From contig JAMPGN010000212.1 of assembly GCA_023663915.1 (NCBI GenBank), positions 1 through 7,286 of the forward strand: 7,286 nt of DNA, in the 5' to 3' direction. A program made the position numbers and the translations under genes. Origin of the DNA: Eubacterium sp. (lineage in GTDB: Bacteria; Bacillota_A; Clostridia; Lachnospirales; Lachnospiraceae). This document shows, piece after piece, positions 1-5,972 of this stretch. How positions within the stretch are numbered: the first letter of the stretch is position 1; every line of letters starts with the position of its first letter. A model generated the notes under the pieces. That model worked only from the letters and a program-made list of their open reading frames with translations, made no database searches and had not been told where the DNA came from.

Positions 1-54
1 ATGCGGTAAGACTGCATTCCCTTAATATTTTTGTAACTTTATAAGTTTATCCTG
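1..54 (+). repeat. Left arm of 54-bp perfect terminal inverted repeat
   Basis: Bases 1-54 are the exact reverse complement of 7232-7285 (position i pairs with 7286-i), and identity stops at base 55. The arm contains a small internal palindrome, AACTT-TAT-AAGTT at 35-47. It reaches the first base of the window, so the real repeat may be longer. No gene is recognisable around this arm. On the minus strand it would read Gly-stop, as the right arm does at the end of the last gene. The repeat itself is certain from the sequence; its nature (inversion site, dispersed repeat or assembly break) is unknown. Confidence 0.95.
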
Positions 55-107
55 GAAGTGCATTTTTTGAATTGCTAGGAAATGCCGGGGTGAAAAAGAA
101 TCGGGTC

Positions 108-136
108 TTGTTTTGTATCGCATTGTGAAGTATGAT
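108..136 (+). promoter_or_regulatory. Putative sigma-A-type promoter for the FAD oxidoreductase/proBA cluster
   Basis: A TTGTTT -35-like hexamer (108-113) is separated by exactly 17 bases from a TATGAT -10 hexamer (131-136). The -10 matches the consensus at 5 of 6 positions; the -35 matches only at its TTG. Transcription would start near 143, giving a leader of about 85 nt that includes the two hairpins at 151-192. It is the best-spaced candidate seen before the first gene, but it is a prediction from sequence only. Confidence 0.45.
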
Positions 137-150
137 GGTAAAGGTGAAAA

Positions 151-192
151 AAACGAGCAAAGCTCGTTTGCGAGATTCGCTTTGCGAACTCG
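151..192 (+). repeat. Two adjacent hairpins in the predicted 5' leader
   Basis: Hairpin 1 pairs 151-158 (AAACGAGC) with 162-169 (GCTCGTTT) around an AAA loop, a perfect 8-bp stem. Hairpin 2 pairs CGAG plus TTCGC (171-174, 176-180) with GCGAA plus CTCG (184-192) around a TTT loop, with one bulged A at 175. The two stems share words such as GCAAAGC and GCTTTGC, so alternative pairings exist (for example 163-166 with 171-174). There is no uridine tract, so this is not a classical terminator. It could be a mobile intergenic palindromic repeat or a leader structure; no known riboswitch family is recognised. Confidence 0.7.
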
Positions 193-228
193 AATGAAAT
201 GCAGACAGTAGAGAAAAGGTTGTAACGA

Positions 229-1854
229 ATGATCCGGATCAATCAGTTGAAACTTCCCCTAGAACATGGAGAGGAAGATATTATATATAAAACTGCAAAA
301 TTATTACGGGTGTCGCCCGACAAAATCCTCTCGTGGCAGATCGTAAAGAAATCAATCGACGCACGCAGAAAGCCGGAAATTATGGTGATCTATTCGGTGG
401 ATGTGTATGTGGAAGCACAGGATAAGGTGTTATCCAGATGTAAGAGCGCACAAGTGCAGGCGGTGACGGCAAAACCGTATGAATTTCCGAAAGAGGGAAA
501 AGAGAAGCTCATTTCGCGGCCGGTCATTGTCGGCACGGGTCCGGCGGGGTTATTCTGCGGTTATCTGCTAGCAAAGCATGGTTATCAGCCGCTTATGTTA
601 GAGCGCGGAAAGTGCGTGGAAGAGCGACGGGAAGACGTGGAGAGATTCTGGCGGGAAGGCGTGCTGAATCCGGAGTCAAACGTACAGTTTGGCGAGGGAG
701 GCGCGGGTACTTTCTCAGACGGCAAACTCAATACACTGGTCAAGGATAAATGCGGTAGAAACAGAGAAGTTTTGCGGATTTTCGTGGAGGCGGGCGCACC
801 GGAAGAAATTTTGTATGAGGCAAAACCGCATATCGGCACGGATATTTTGTGCAAGGTGGTGCGCAACCTGCGGGAACAGATCGTCGCGTGGGGCGGTGAA
901 GTGCGGTTTGGGGCGCAGGTAACGGAACTGTGCTTCGGCAGGGAGCGTGTGACGGGAGTGATCGTCAACGAAACGGAAAAGATTGAGAGTGGGATCGTGG
1001 TACTTGCGATCGGGCACAGTGCGCGGGATACTTTTGAGATGCTTCATAAGAAGCAGATTCCCATGGAGGCGAAGTCTTTTGCGGTGGGGTTGCGCATAGA
1101 ACATCCGCGCAGAATGATCAATCATATGCAGTACGGACAGGAAGAAAACCCGCTTCTTCCGGCGGCAAACTACAAAGTGACGGCGAAAACGTCTTCCGGC
1201 AGGGGCGTTTATTCTTTCTGCATGTGCCCCGGCGGTTATGTGGTCAATGCCTCCTCGGAAAAGGAAAGGCTTGCGGTAAACGGCATGAGTTACAGCGGAC
1301 GAAGCGGGGATAACAGCAACAGCGCAATGATTGTTACGGTGACGCGTGAAGATTATGAGGGTGATTCACCGCTTGCGGGTATCGCTTTTCAGAGGAAAAT
1401 AGAAGAAAATGCCTATCGCATCGGATTGGGCGCAGTTCCGGTGGAGACTTACGGTGACTACCGATACGCCGTGACAGGGCAGACGCCGGAAACATCGGTA
1501 ATCCGACAGAAGTATCCGGATTTTGCCCCAGCGGTCAAGGGGGCATACCGCATGGCGAAGGTGCATGAAATTTTACCGGATGCATTAAATGAGGCGCTTG
1601 TGGAGGGGGTTGACTTGATTGGTCAAACAATGCATGGTTTCGCGGACAGCGGTGCGTATCTGTCTGGTATTGAGAGTAGAACATCCTCGCCGGTCCGAAT
1701 CATGAGGAATGAGAGTGGACAGTCGGTGATACGAGGGCTGTATCCTTGCGGCGAGGGCGCAGGATATGCAGGCGGTATCACTTCCGCTGCCATGGACGGA
1801 ATGGTGATCGCGGAGAAAATTGGGGCGCGGTATCGGAAAAATGGCATGCAATAA
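229..1854 (+). CDS. FAD-dependent oxidoreductase, COG2509 family
   Basis: This 541-aa protein is a predicted cytoplasmic NAD(P)/FAD-dependent dehydrogenase of the widespread but biochemically uncharacterised COG2509 family; the substrate is unknown. Residues 1-95 form the N-terminal extension typical of the family. A Rossmann FAD-binding motif follows (GTGPAG at 102-107, with the ribose-binding acidic residue E125). Family hallmarks are NVQFGEGGAGTFSDGK (151-166), IGHSARDT (261-268), FCMCPGG (330-336) and ESRTSSPVR (482-490). The C-terminal FAD-contact segment CGEGAGYAGGITSAAMDG lies at 507-524. The length is normal for the family and there is no signal peptide or membrane helix. The ATG is preceded by AAAAGG (214-219) nine bases upstream. 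The stop is only 14 bases before proB, so the two genes are probably co-transcribed. Family assignment is strong; the role and any functional link to proline synthesis are unknown. Confidence 0.9.
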   Translation: MIRINQLKLPLEHGEEDIIYKTAKLLRVSPDKILSWQIVKKSIDARRKPEIMVIYSVDVYVEAQDKVLSRCKSAQVQAVTAKPYEFPKEGKEKLISRPVIVGTGPAGLFCGYLLAKHGYQPLMLERGKCVEERREDVERFWREGVLNPESNVQFGEGGAGTFSDGKLNTLVKDKCGRNREVLRIFVEAGAPEEILYEAKPHIGTDILCKVVRNLREQIVAWGGEVRFGAQVTELCFGRERVTGVIVNETEKIESGIVVLAIGHSARDTFEMLHKKQIPMEAKSFAVGLRIEHPRRMINHMQYGQEENPLLPAANYKVTAKTSSGRGVYSFCMCPGGYVVNASSEKERLAVNGMSYSGRSGDNSNSAMIVTVTREDYEGDSPLAGIAFQRKIEENAYRIGLGAVPVETYGDYRYAVTGQTPETSVIRQKYPDFAPAVKGAYRMAKVHEILPDALNEALVEGVDLIGQTMHGFADSGAYLSGIESRTSSPVRIMRNESGQSVIRGLYPCGEGAGYAGGITSAAMDGMVIAEKIGARYRKNGMQ

Positions 1855-1868
1855 TCAGGAGAGAAACA

Positions 1869-2726
1869 ATGACAGACATTAGGGAAATGATGAAAGATAA
1901 AAAGAGGATCGTGATCAAGATCGGCTCTTCTTCGCTGCAGCATGAACAGACCGGAGATCTGGATTATACGAAGCTGGACGTGCTTGTGCGGGAATTGTGT
2001 GATTTAAGGAACCGTGGCAAGGACGTGGTTCTTGTGACGTCAGGAGCGGTGGCGGTAGGAAAGAAAGCGGTCAGCCTAAAGGATATCGGGGGTGACAACC
2101 CGACAGCGGTCAAACAGGCGTGCGCGGCGGTCGGGCAGGCTCGCCTGATGATGACTTACCAGAAAATTTTTGCAGAGTATAACCAGATTGCGGCGCAGAT
2201 TCTGATGACTAAAAACACGATCATAGATAATCTCAACCGTTTCAATGCGCGGAATACTTTTGCGGAGCTTTTTAAAATGGGCGTAGTTCCTATCGTGAAT
2301 GAGAATGATACGATAGCGACTTATGAGCTGGGGATCGGGGACAACGATACGCTGTCGGCTATCGTGGCATCCTTAATCGACGCGGATATGCTGCTTTTGC
2401 TGTCCGATATCGACGGACTTTATACAGATGATCCGAGGCAGAACCCGGACGCGAAATATATTGAAGTGGTGGAACGGCTGACGGATGAACTGATGGAGAT
2501 GGGTAAGAGTTCTACAGGGAGCAGCACGGGAACGGGCGGGATGAATACGAAACTGCAGGCGGCTAAGATTGCCAATAATATGGGTGTGGATATGGTGATC
2601 GCCAACAGTGCGGATATCAAAGTCATCCATCGGATTCTTGCCGGACAGAATATTGGTACACTGTTTTTGGCGCATAAGGAAGAAGGATTTGATCTGCCGC
2701 TGTATGTACAGCAGATGCATGACTAA
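1869..2726 (+). CDS. proB: Glutamate 5-kinase, short form without PUA domain
   Basis: ProB phosphorylates glutamate with ATP to gamma-glutamyl phosphate, the first committed step of proline synthesis, in the cytoplasm. The 285-aa product is one amino-acid-kinase domain: KIGSSS (17-22), TSGAVAVG (57-64), NENDT (144-148), GDND (157-160), SDIDGLYTDDP (179-189) and GTGGMNTK (221-228). It ends soon after this domain, so the C-terminal PUA domain of the roughly 367-aa E. coli enzyme is absent; short forms occur in several Gram-positive bacteria. The frame is open upstream to 1746, but the ATG at 1869 is preferred: AGGAG (1857-1861) sits 7 bases before it, and the protein then begins just before the kinase fold. 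Earlier starts would overlap the FAD gene by about 100 bases. Its partner proA lies downstream, separated by two small genes. Confidence 0.96.
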   Translation: MTDIREMMKDKKRIVIKIGSSSLQHEQTGDLDYTKLDVLVRELCDLRNRGKDVVLVTSGAVAVGKKAVSLKDIGGDNPTAVKQACAAVGQARLMMTYQKIFAEYNQIAAQILMTKNTIIDNLNRFNARNTFAELFKMGVVPIVNENDTIATYELGIGDNDTLSAIVASLIDADMLLLLSDIDGLYTDDPRQNPDAKYIEVVERLTDELMEMGKSSTGSSTGTGGMNTKLQAAKIANNMGVDMVIANSADIKVIHRILAGQNIGTLFLAHKEEGFDLPLYVQQMHD

Positions 2727-2804
2727 AAGAATGGATAGAGAAGAAGGTATTTGTGCATTTTTCAGAGGTAAATAATCATAGGGCATAAATTAAGGAGTGC
2801 ATAT

Positions 2805-3029
2805 ATGATCGTAGAAGAAATGACAAAGAGAATCAACGAATTATACCATAAATCGCAGGCAGAAGGGCTGACGGAAGCGGAAAAAGAAGAACAGAAGCAG
2901 TTGCGGCAGGCATACGTTGCCAATGTGCGGGCGAACCTGCGGGGACAGCTTAACAATATTTCTATTGTGGAAAAAGATGGTTCCGTCACGGATTTAGGTG
3001 AAAAATTCGGAGACAAAGAACATGAATAA
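2805..3029 (+). CDS. DUF896 family small protein (YnzC-like)
   Basis: This 74-aa, highly charged cytoplasmic protein has the DUF896/UPF0291 pattern: an N-terminal helical hairpin (EEMTKRINELYHKSQAEGLT, then EKEEQKQLRQAYVANVR) and the NLRGQLNNISI segment at about 45-55. Its length is close to B. subtilis YnzC. The molecular role of the family is not known. In B. subtilis ynzC lies with the SOS gene yneA, but no LexA-type operator is seen in the 78-bp gap upstream here. AAGGAG (2792-2797) lies 7 bases before the ATG. Its last 8 bases overlap the preferred start of the cyclo-ligase gene, which suggests translational coupling. Confidence 0.9.
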   Translation: MIVEEMTKRINELYHKSQAEGLTEAEKEEQKQLRQAYVANVRANLRGQLNNISIVEKDGSVTDLGEKFGDKEHE

Positions 3030-3648
3030 ACAGGATATCCGTAAAAAAATTCTGGCTGTGCGGGACAGCATTCCTGCCATGGAAAAGACAAGGTATGATG
3101 ACGAGATACGAAAACGCATATTGACTCAGTCAGTCTATAAAAAAACGCAGATCATCCTTGCCTACGCCAGTTATCGAAGCGAAGTGGATACGATGGCACT
3201 GACCAGACAGGCATTCAAAGATGGAAAAGATGTTTTTATGCCGAAGGTTTCCGGTGATGACATGGAATTTTGGCGGATTACGGTGCTCGAAGATTTGAGA
3301 AGTGGATATCGCGGGATATTAGAGCCTCAAGAAAGCGTTTCTTTTCCGGATTGGATCGCAAAGAAAGATCGTGGGAATGTGTGTCATGTCATGATGTGGA
3401 TGCCAGGAGCCGTTTTTGACAAGGAGCGGCACCGCATCGGGTATGGCAAAGGTTTTTATGACAGATATCTGTACCGGTTAGCACAGCAGAGAAACGAAAA
3501 TGGATTCGTATGCGGCGCAGAAATGCATCTGACTACGGCGGCACTCGCCTACAGTTGCCAAGTGCTTGAGCGGATTCCTTATGAGCCGCATGATGTCAGA
3601 CCGGATATGGTGGTTACGGAAGAAACAAGCTTTAATGGGTACTTATGA
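3022..3648 (+). CDS. 5-formyltetrahydrofolate cyclo-ligase (MTHFS)
   Basis: This enzyme uses ATP to convert 5-formyl-THF to 5,10-methenyl-THF, returning an inhibitory folate to the one-carbon pool. The 208-aa product shows the family pattern in order: a basic N-terminus (NKQDIRKKI), the substrate-side motif YRSEVDT (51-57), MPKV (73-76), the core nucleotide/folate motif PGAVFDKERHRIGYGKGFYD (128-147), and PYEPHDVRPDMVVTE (186-200). The position usually Gly in GYGGG is Lys here. The ATG at 3022 is chosen because CGGAG (3008-3012) lies 9 bases upstream and the family N-terminus starts there. A GTG at 2998 would add eight residues that look non-homologous. Synonyms for the gene are fau/ygfA/yqgN. 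It overlaps the DUF896 gene by 8 bases and is followed by proA after 43 bases. Confidence 0.93.
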   Translation: MNKQDIRKKILAVRDSIPAMEKTRYDDEIRKRILTQSVYKKTQIILAYASYRSEVDTMALTRQAFKDGKDVFMPKVSGDDMEFWRITVLEDLRSGYRGILEPQESVSFPDWIAKKDRGNVCHVMMWMPGAVFDKERHRIGYGKGFYDRYLYRLAQQRNENGFVCGAEMHLTTAALAYSCQVLERIPYEPHDVRPDMVVTEETSFNGYL

Positions 3649-3691
3649 TTTCCCAATTTCCTATAACAAAAAAATAGCAGGAGACAAAACC

Positions 3692-4939
3692 ATGGAATAC
3701 TTAGACAATTTAGGACAAAAAGCCATTGCAGCAAAATATGAGTTACAAAAGTTGACTACAGAAGTCAAAAGCAATGCCCTTCAAGTGGCAGCCTCTGCGT
3801 TAGTTGAAGCGGCAGACCGTATTCTCGCTGCCAACCAGAAGGACTATGATATTGCCAGACAAGGCGGCATGGCGGAAGGATTATTAGACCGACTGAAACT
3901 GACCCATGAGCGTATCGAAGGCATGGCGGAAGGATTAATGCAGATTGCGGAACTGAATGACCCCATAGGCGAGATCATGGAGACATTTGAGCGACCCAAC
4001 GGGCTTCATATCAGCAAAGCCAGAGTGCCATTGGGCGTGATCGGCATCATATATGAGGCGAGACCTAACGTAACTGCGGATGCTTTCGGATTATGTTTTA
4101 AAACAGGCAATGCCGTGATCTTAAAAGGCGGCAAGGACGCTTTTTATTCCAACGAGGCAATTACGGAAATTATCAGGGAAACTTTAGACAAACAACATAT
4201 ACCTGCGGATGCCATACAGTTGATTACGGACAACGACAGAGCGGTGACAACGGCGTTTATGCAGTTAAAGCAGTATGTGGACGTGCTGATTCCAAGGGGC
4301 GGGGCAGGACTTATCCGCGCCGTGGTGGAGAAGAGCACGATACCCGTGATCGAGACCGGAACCGGCAACTGCCATATCTATGTGGACGAGGACGCAGATC
4401 TGGGAAAGGCGATCCCGATCATCCTCAATGCCAAGACACAGCGCATCGGCGTGTGCAATGCCTGTGAGTCCCTGCTGGTGCACGAGAAGATAGCCGACCG
4501 TTTTCTACCTGCCCTGGGAGAGGCGCTTAGGGAACATAAGGTGGAGATGCGCGGCGACCAGAAGGTGAGAACTTTGATTCCCGATGCGGCGGAGGCGACG
4601 GAAGAAGATTACGGTACGGAATATTTGGACTATATTATTTCCATGAAAACGGTTGCATCCGTTGAGGAAGCTGTGGCGCATATCAACAAATATAATACAA
4701 GGCATTCCGATGCGATCCTCACGGAGAATGCAGAACACGCTGAGAAGTTTTTACAGGGTGTCGATTCGGCTTGCGTCTATGTCAATGCGTCCACCCGTTT
4801 TACGGACGGATTTATGTTCGGATTCGGCGCAGAGATCGGCATTAGCACGCAGAAACTTCATGCGAGAGGTCCTATGGGGCTGCGGGAGTTGACAACATAT
4901 AAGTATCTAATTCGGGGAAACGGGCAGGTCAGAGAATAG
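3692..4939 (+). CDS. proA: Gamma-glutamyl phosphate reductase
   Basis: ProA reduces gamma-glutamyl phosphate with NADPH to glutamate-5-semialdehyde, the second step of proline synthesis; the product cyclises and is reduced by ProC, which is not in this window. The 415-aa protein has the normal family length and an aldehyde-dehydrogenase fold. Motifs seen are GVIGIIYEARPNVTAD (115-130), ILKGGKDA (143-150), PRGGAGLI (201-208), the catalytic-cysteine segment RIGVCNACESLLVH with C255 (251-264), FGFGAEIGIST (376-386) and HARGPMGL (390-397). The frame is open back to 3566, but the ATG at 3692 is selected because AGGAG (3679-3683) lies 8 bases upstream and the N-terminus matches the family. ProA and ProB act as a pair because the acyl-phosphate intermediate is labile. 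No clear terminator follows; only a short T-run lies at 4945-4951. Confidence 0.97.
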   Translation: MEYLDNLGQKAIAAKYELQKLTTEVKSNALQVAASALVEAADRILAANQKDYDIARQGGMAEGLLDRLKLTHERIEGMAEGLMQIAELNDPIGEIMETFERPNGLHISKARVPLGVIGIIYEARPNVTADAFGLCFKTGNAVILKGGKDAFYSNEAITEIIRETLDKQHIPADAIQLITDNDRAVTTAFMQLKQYVDVLIPRGGAGLIRAVVEKSTIPVIETGTGNCHIYVDEDADLGKAIPIILNAKTQRIGVCNACESLLVHEKIADRFLPALGEALREHKVEMRGDQKVRTLIPDAAEATEEDYGTEYLDYIISMKTVASVEEAVAHINKYNTRHSDAILTENAEHAEKFLQGVDSACVYVNASTRFTDGFMFGFGAEIGISTQKLHARGPMGLRELTTYKYLIRGNGQVRE

Positions 4940-4961
4940 TAAAGTTTTTTTGTGATTTGAG

Positions 4962-4990
4962 TTGACATTTAGAACTTAGTATATTATTAT
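4962..4990 (+). promoter_or_regulatory. Consensus sigma-A promoter of the arsR-HMA unit
   Basis: A perfect TTGACA -35 box (4962-4967) is followed after exactly 17 bases by a TATTAT -10 box (4985-4990). It starts 22 bases after the proA stop. The predicted transcription start near 4997 falls within the dyad at 4991-5014, the usual layout for ArsR-family autorepression. Confidence 0.8.
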
Positions 4991-5014
4991 ACATATGAAC
5001 ACTTAAACATATGT
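4991..5014 (+). promoter_or_regulatory. Probable ArsR/SmtB-type operator
   Basis: The inverted repeat ACATATG (4991-4997) / CATATGT (5008-5014) has 7-bp arms and a 10-base spacer. It contains the ATATGAAC word common in Gram-positive SmtB/CzrA/CadC operators, although the second half-site lacks the mirrored TTCA. It lies directly after the -10 box and over the predicted transcription start, so a bound repressor would block initiation. The dyad is visible; its role as operator is inferred. Confidence 0.6.
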
Positions 5015-5043
5015 AAATTTGTAAGCTGCATGGAGGAGAGAAA

Positions 5044-5418
5044 TTGACGGAGGAAAACAAGAACATGACAGAGACACATGGAAAAGATCCGCAGGCAGAG
5101 CGGGAAGAGATTATAAGTAAAGTTCTGGAACAACAGCCCGACGACGAGATTCTGTATGATCTGGCGGAACTTTTTAAGGTGTTCGGGGACTCTACGAGGA
5201 TCAAGATCCTGTATTCCATGTTTGAACATGAACTCTGCGTGAACGATATTGCCGGATTGTTAAATTTGAGTCAATCTTCGGTAAGCCATCAGTTACGAAT
5301 ACTCAAGACATCCAAGCTGGTGAAGTTCAGAAGGGAAGGTAAGTCGATTTACTATTCACTGGATGACGAACATGTGCGCGCGATCATCAGCATGGGTATG
5401 GAGCATGTGGAAGAGTAG
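5044..5418 (+). CDS. ArsR/SmtB family metal-responsive repressor
   Basis: This 124-aa winged-helix repressor probably releases its operator when it binds Zn(II) or a similar ion. The DNA-binding part is FGDSTRIKILYSMFEHELCV (47-66), then the recognition helix LSQSSVSHQLRILKTSKLV (75-93) and the wing FRREGKSIYYSL (95-106). The C-terminal helix carries the SmtB/CzrA alpha-5 site D-x-H-x10-H-x2-E as D108, H110, H121 and E124, with E124 the final residue. The alpha-3 site of CadC-type sensors (C-V-C) is C-V-N here, so As/Cd-type binding there is unlikely. TTG at 5044 has GGAGGAG (5032-5038) at good spacing. ATG at 5065 (117 aa) has its own GGAGGA (5049-5054) with a longer gap, so the start is not settled. 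The gene lies behind its own promoter and dyad, consistent with autoregulation. Confidence 0.9.
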   Translation: MTEENKNMTETHGKDPQAEREEIISKVLEQQPDDEILYDLAELFKVFGDSTRIKILYSMFEHELCVNDIAGLLNLSQSSVSHQLRILKTSKLVKFRREGKSIYYSLDDEHVRAIISMGMEHVEE

Positions 5419-5483
5419 TGCGGCATGGATTTTCCCAGTACAGAGAAAACATGTTAATAGGGCAGAAATGGAGGAAAAGGAAT

Positions 5484-5702
5484 ATGAGCAAAACTTATAA
5501 GATCGAAGTGGACTGTGCAAACTGCGCAGAGAAGATGCAGGAAGCGGCGAAGAAGACCGAAGGCATTTCCGATGTGGTTGTCAGCTTTATGACACAGAAA
5601 ATGAAAGTAGAATTTGCAGAGGGCGCCGATGAGAAGGCGGTTATGAAGAATGTGCTTAAGGCTTGTAAGAAAGTGGAGCCGGACTGCGAGATCGCAATCT
5701 GA
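5484..5702 (+). CDS. Heavy-metal-associated (HMA) domain protein, CopZ-like size
   Basis: This 72-aa protein is a single ferredoxin-like HMA domain: beta-1 KTYKIEVD (3-10), a C-x-x-C metal site (C11, C14), a helix with AAKKTEGISDVVVSF (21-35), KMKVEFAEG (39-47) and a second helix with C61. A further C68 lies near the end. The usual GMTCxxC reads VDCANC here, so the Met before the first Cys is replaced by Asp, which fits Zn/Cd-type HMA domains better than copper ones. It would bind a soft or borderline metal and pass it to a transporter. The ATG at 5484 has GGAGG (5470-5474) 9 bases upstream; in-frame starts further up add a basic tail without homology. It follows the repressor by 65 bases in the same unit. 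The expected P-type ATPase is not next to it. Confidence 0.85.
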   Translation: MSKTYKIEVDCANCAEKMQEAAKKTEGISDVVVSFMTQKMKVEFAEGADEKAVMKNVLKACKKVEPDCEIAI

Positions 5703-5847
5703 TCGGGTGATGTTGAGAGGGAGTAAGGGCAAAGTTGGAGTGCATGAAAGAACTCTGTAAAAAGCGAAATAATCTGTATGAAAAACAGAATGACTTGAAA
5801 GGGCAGAAATGAAAGATTGAGAAGTCGTTAGAACGATAAGAAATGTG

Positions 5848-5879
5848 GGGCATGGCGGTTGCTATGCCCTATATTTTTT
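5848..5879 (+). terminator. Rho-independent terminator of the arsR-HMA unit
   Basis: A 9-bp stem pairs 5848-5856 (GGGCATGGC) with 5861-5869 (GCTATGCCC), including one G-T wobble, around a GGTT loop. The tract TATATTTTTT (5870-5879) follows directly. It lies about 145 bases after the HMA stop and 14 bases before the next predicted promoter, so it separates the metal unit from the AT-rich cassette. Confidence 0.9.
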
Positions 5880-5892
5880 AGTAGATTCTTAG

Positions 5893-5921
5893 TAGAAAAT
5901 AGAGGGTAAGAGTGCTATAAT
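5893..5921 (+). promoter_or_regulatory. Extended -10 promoter of the nuclease-like two-gene cassette
   Basis: A perfect TATAAT (5916-5921) is preceded by TG at 5913-5914, giving an extended -10 (TGCTATAAT). The -35 at 5893-5898 (TAGAAA, 17-base spacing) matches the consensus at only 4 of 6 positions, which an extended -10 tolerates. Transcription would start near 5928, about 45 bases before the first gene. No operator-like dyad was noticed nearby. Confidence 0.75.
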
Positions 5922-5972
5922 CAATATGTCAATTTTAATTAGGACAGTTTGTCTGAATGAAAGAGAGTTTAT

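Noticed and set aside
50..228. A minus-strand frame ending at the Gly-stop in the left repeat arm
   Set aside because: It runs through the hairpin pair and promoter-like sequence, gives a low-complexity Ser/Phe/Lys-rich peptide and has no convincing start.
715..1125. Long open frames on the minus strand and in other frames within the FAD gene
   Set aside because: They are antisense to a gene with clear family motifs, lack ribosome sites and have implausible composition.
2751..2779. A separate promoter before the DUF896 gene (TTGTGC with a weak AATCAT)
   Set aside because: The -10 match is poor and the 78-bp gap has no terminator, so read-through from proB is more likely.
4941..4961. A terminator after proA at the T-run
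   Set aside because: No GC-rich stem precedes the T-run.
4991..5014. A LexA/SOS box at the dyad before the repressor gene
   Set aside because: The arms do not match the Gram-positive CGAAC-N4-GTTCG pattern and the position fits ArsR autoregulation better.
5459..5811. A 12-bp direct repeat AGGGCAGAAATG at 5459-5470 and 5800-5811 that might mark a deletion of an ATPase gene
   Set aside because: One or two 12-mers repeated by chance are expected in a sequence of this length, and the flanks do not extend the match.
5744..5812. A 22-codon frame (MKELCKKRNNLY...) between the HMA gene and the terminator
   Set aside because: The only upstream ribosome-like site (GGAG, 5737-5740) is 3 bases from the ATG, the peptide shows no family resemblance, and it is not recognisable as an ATPase remnant.
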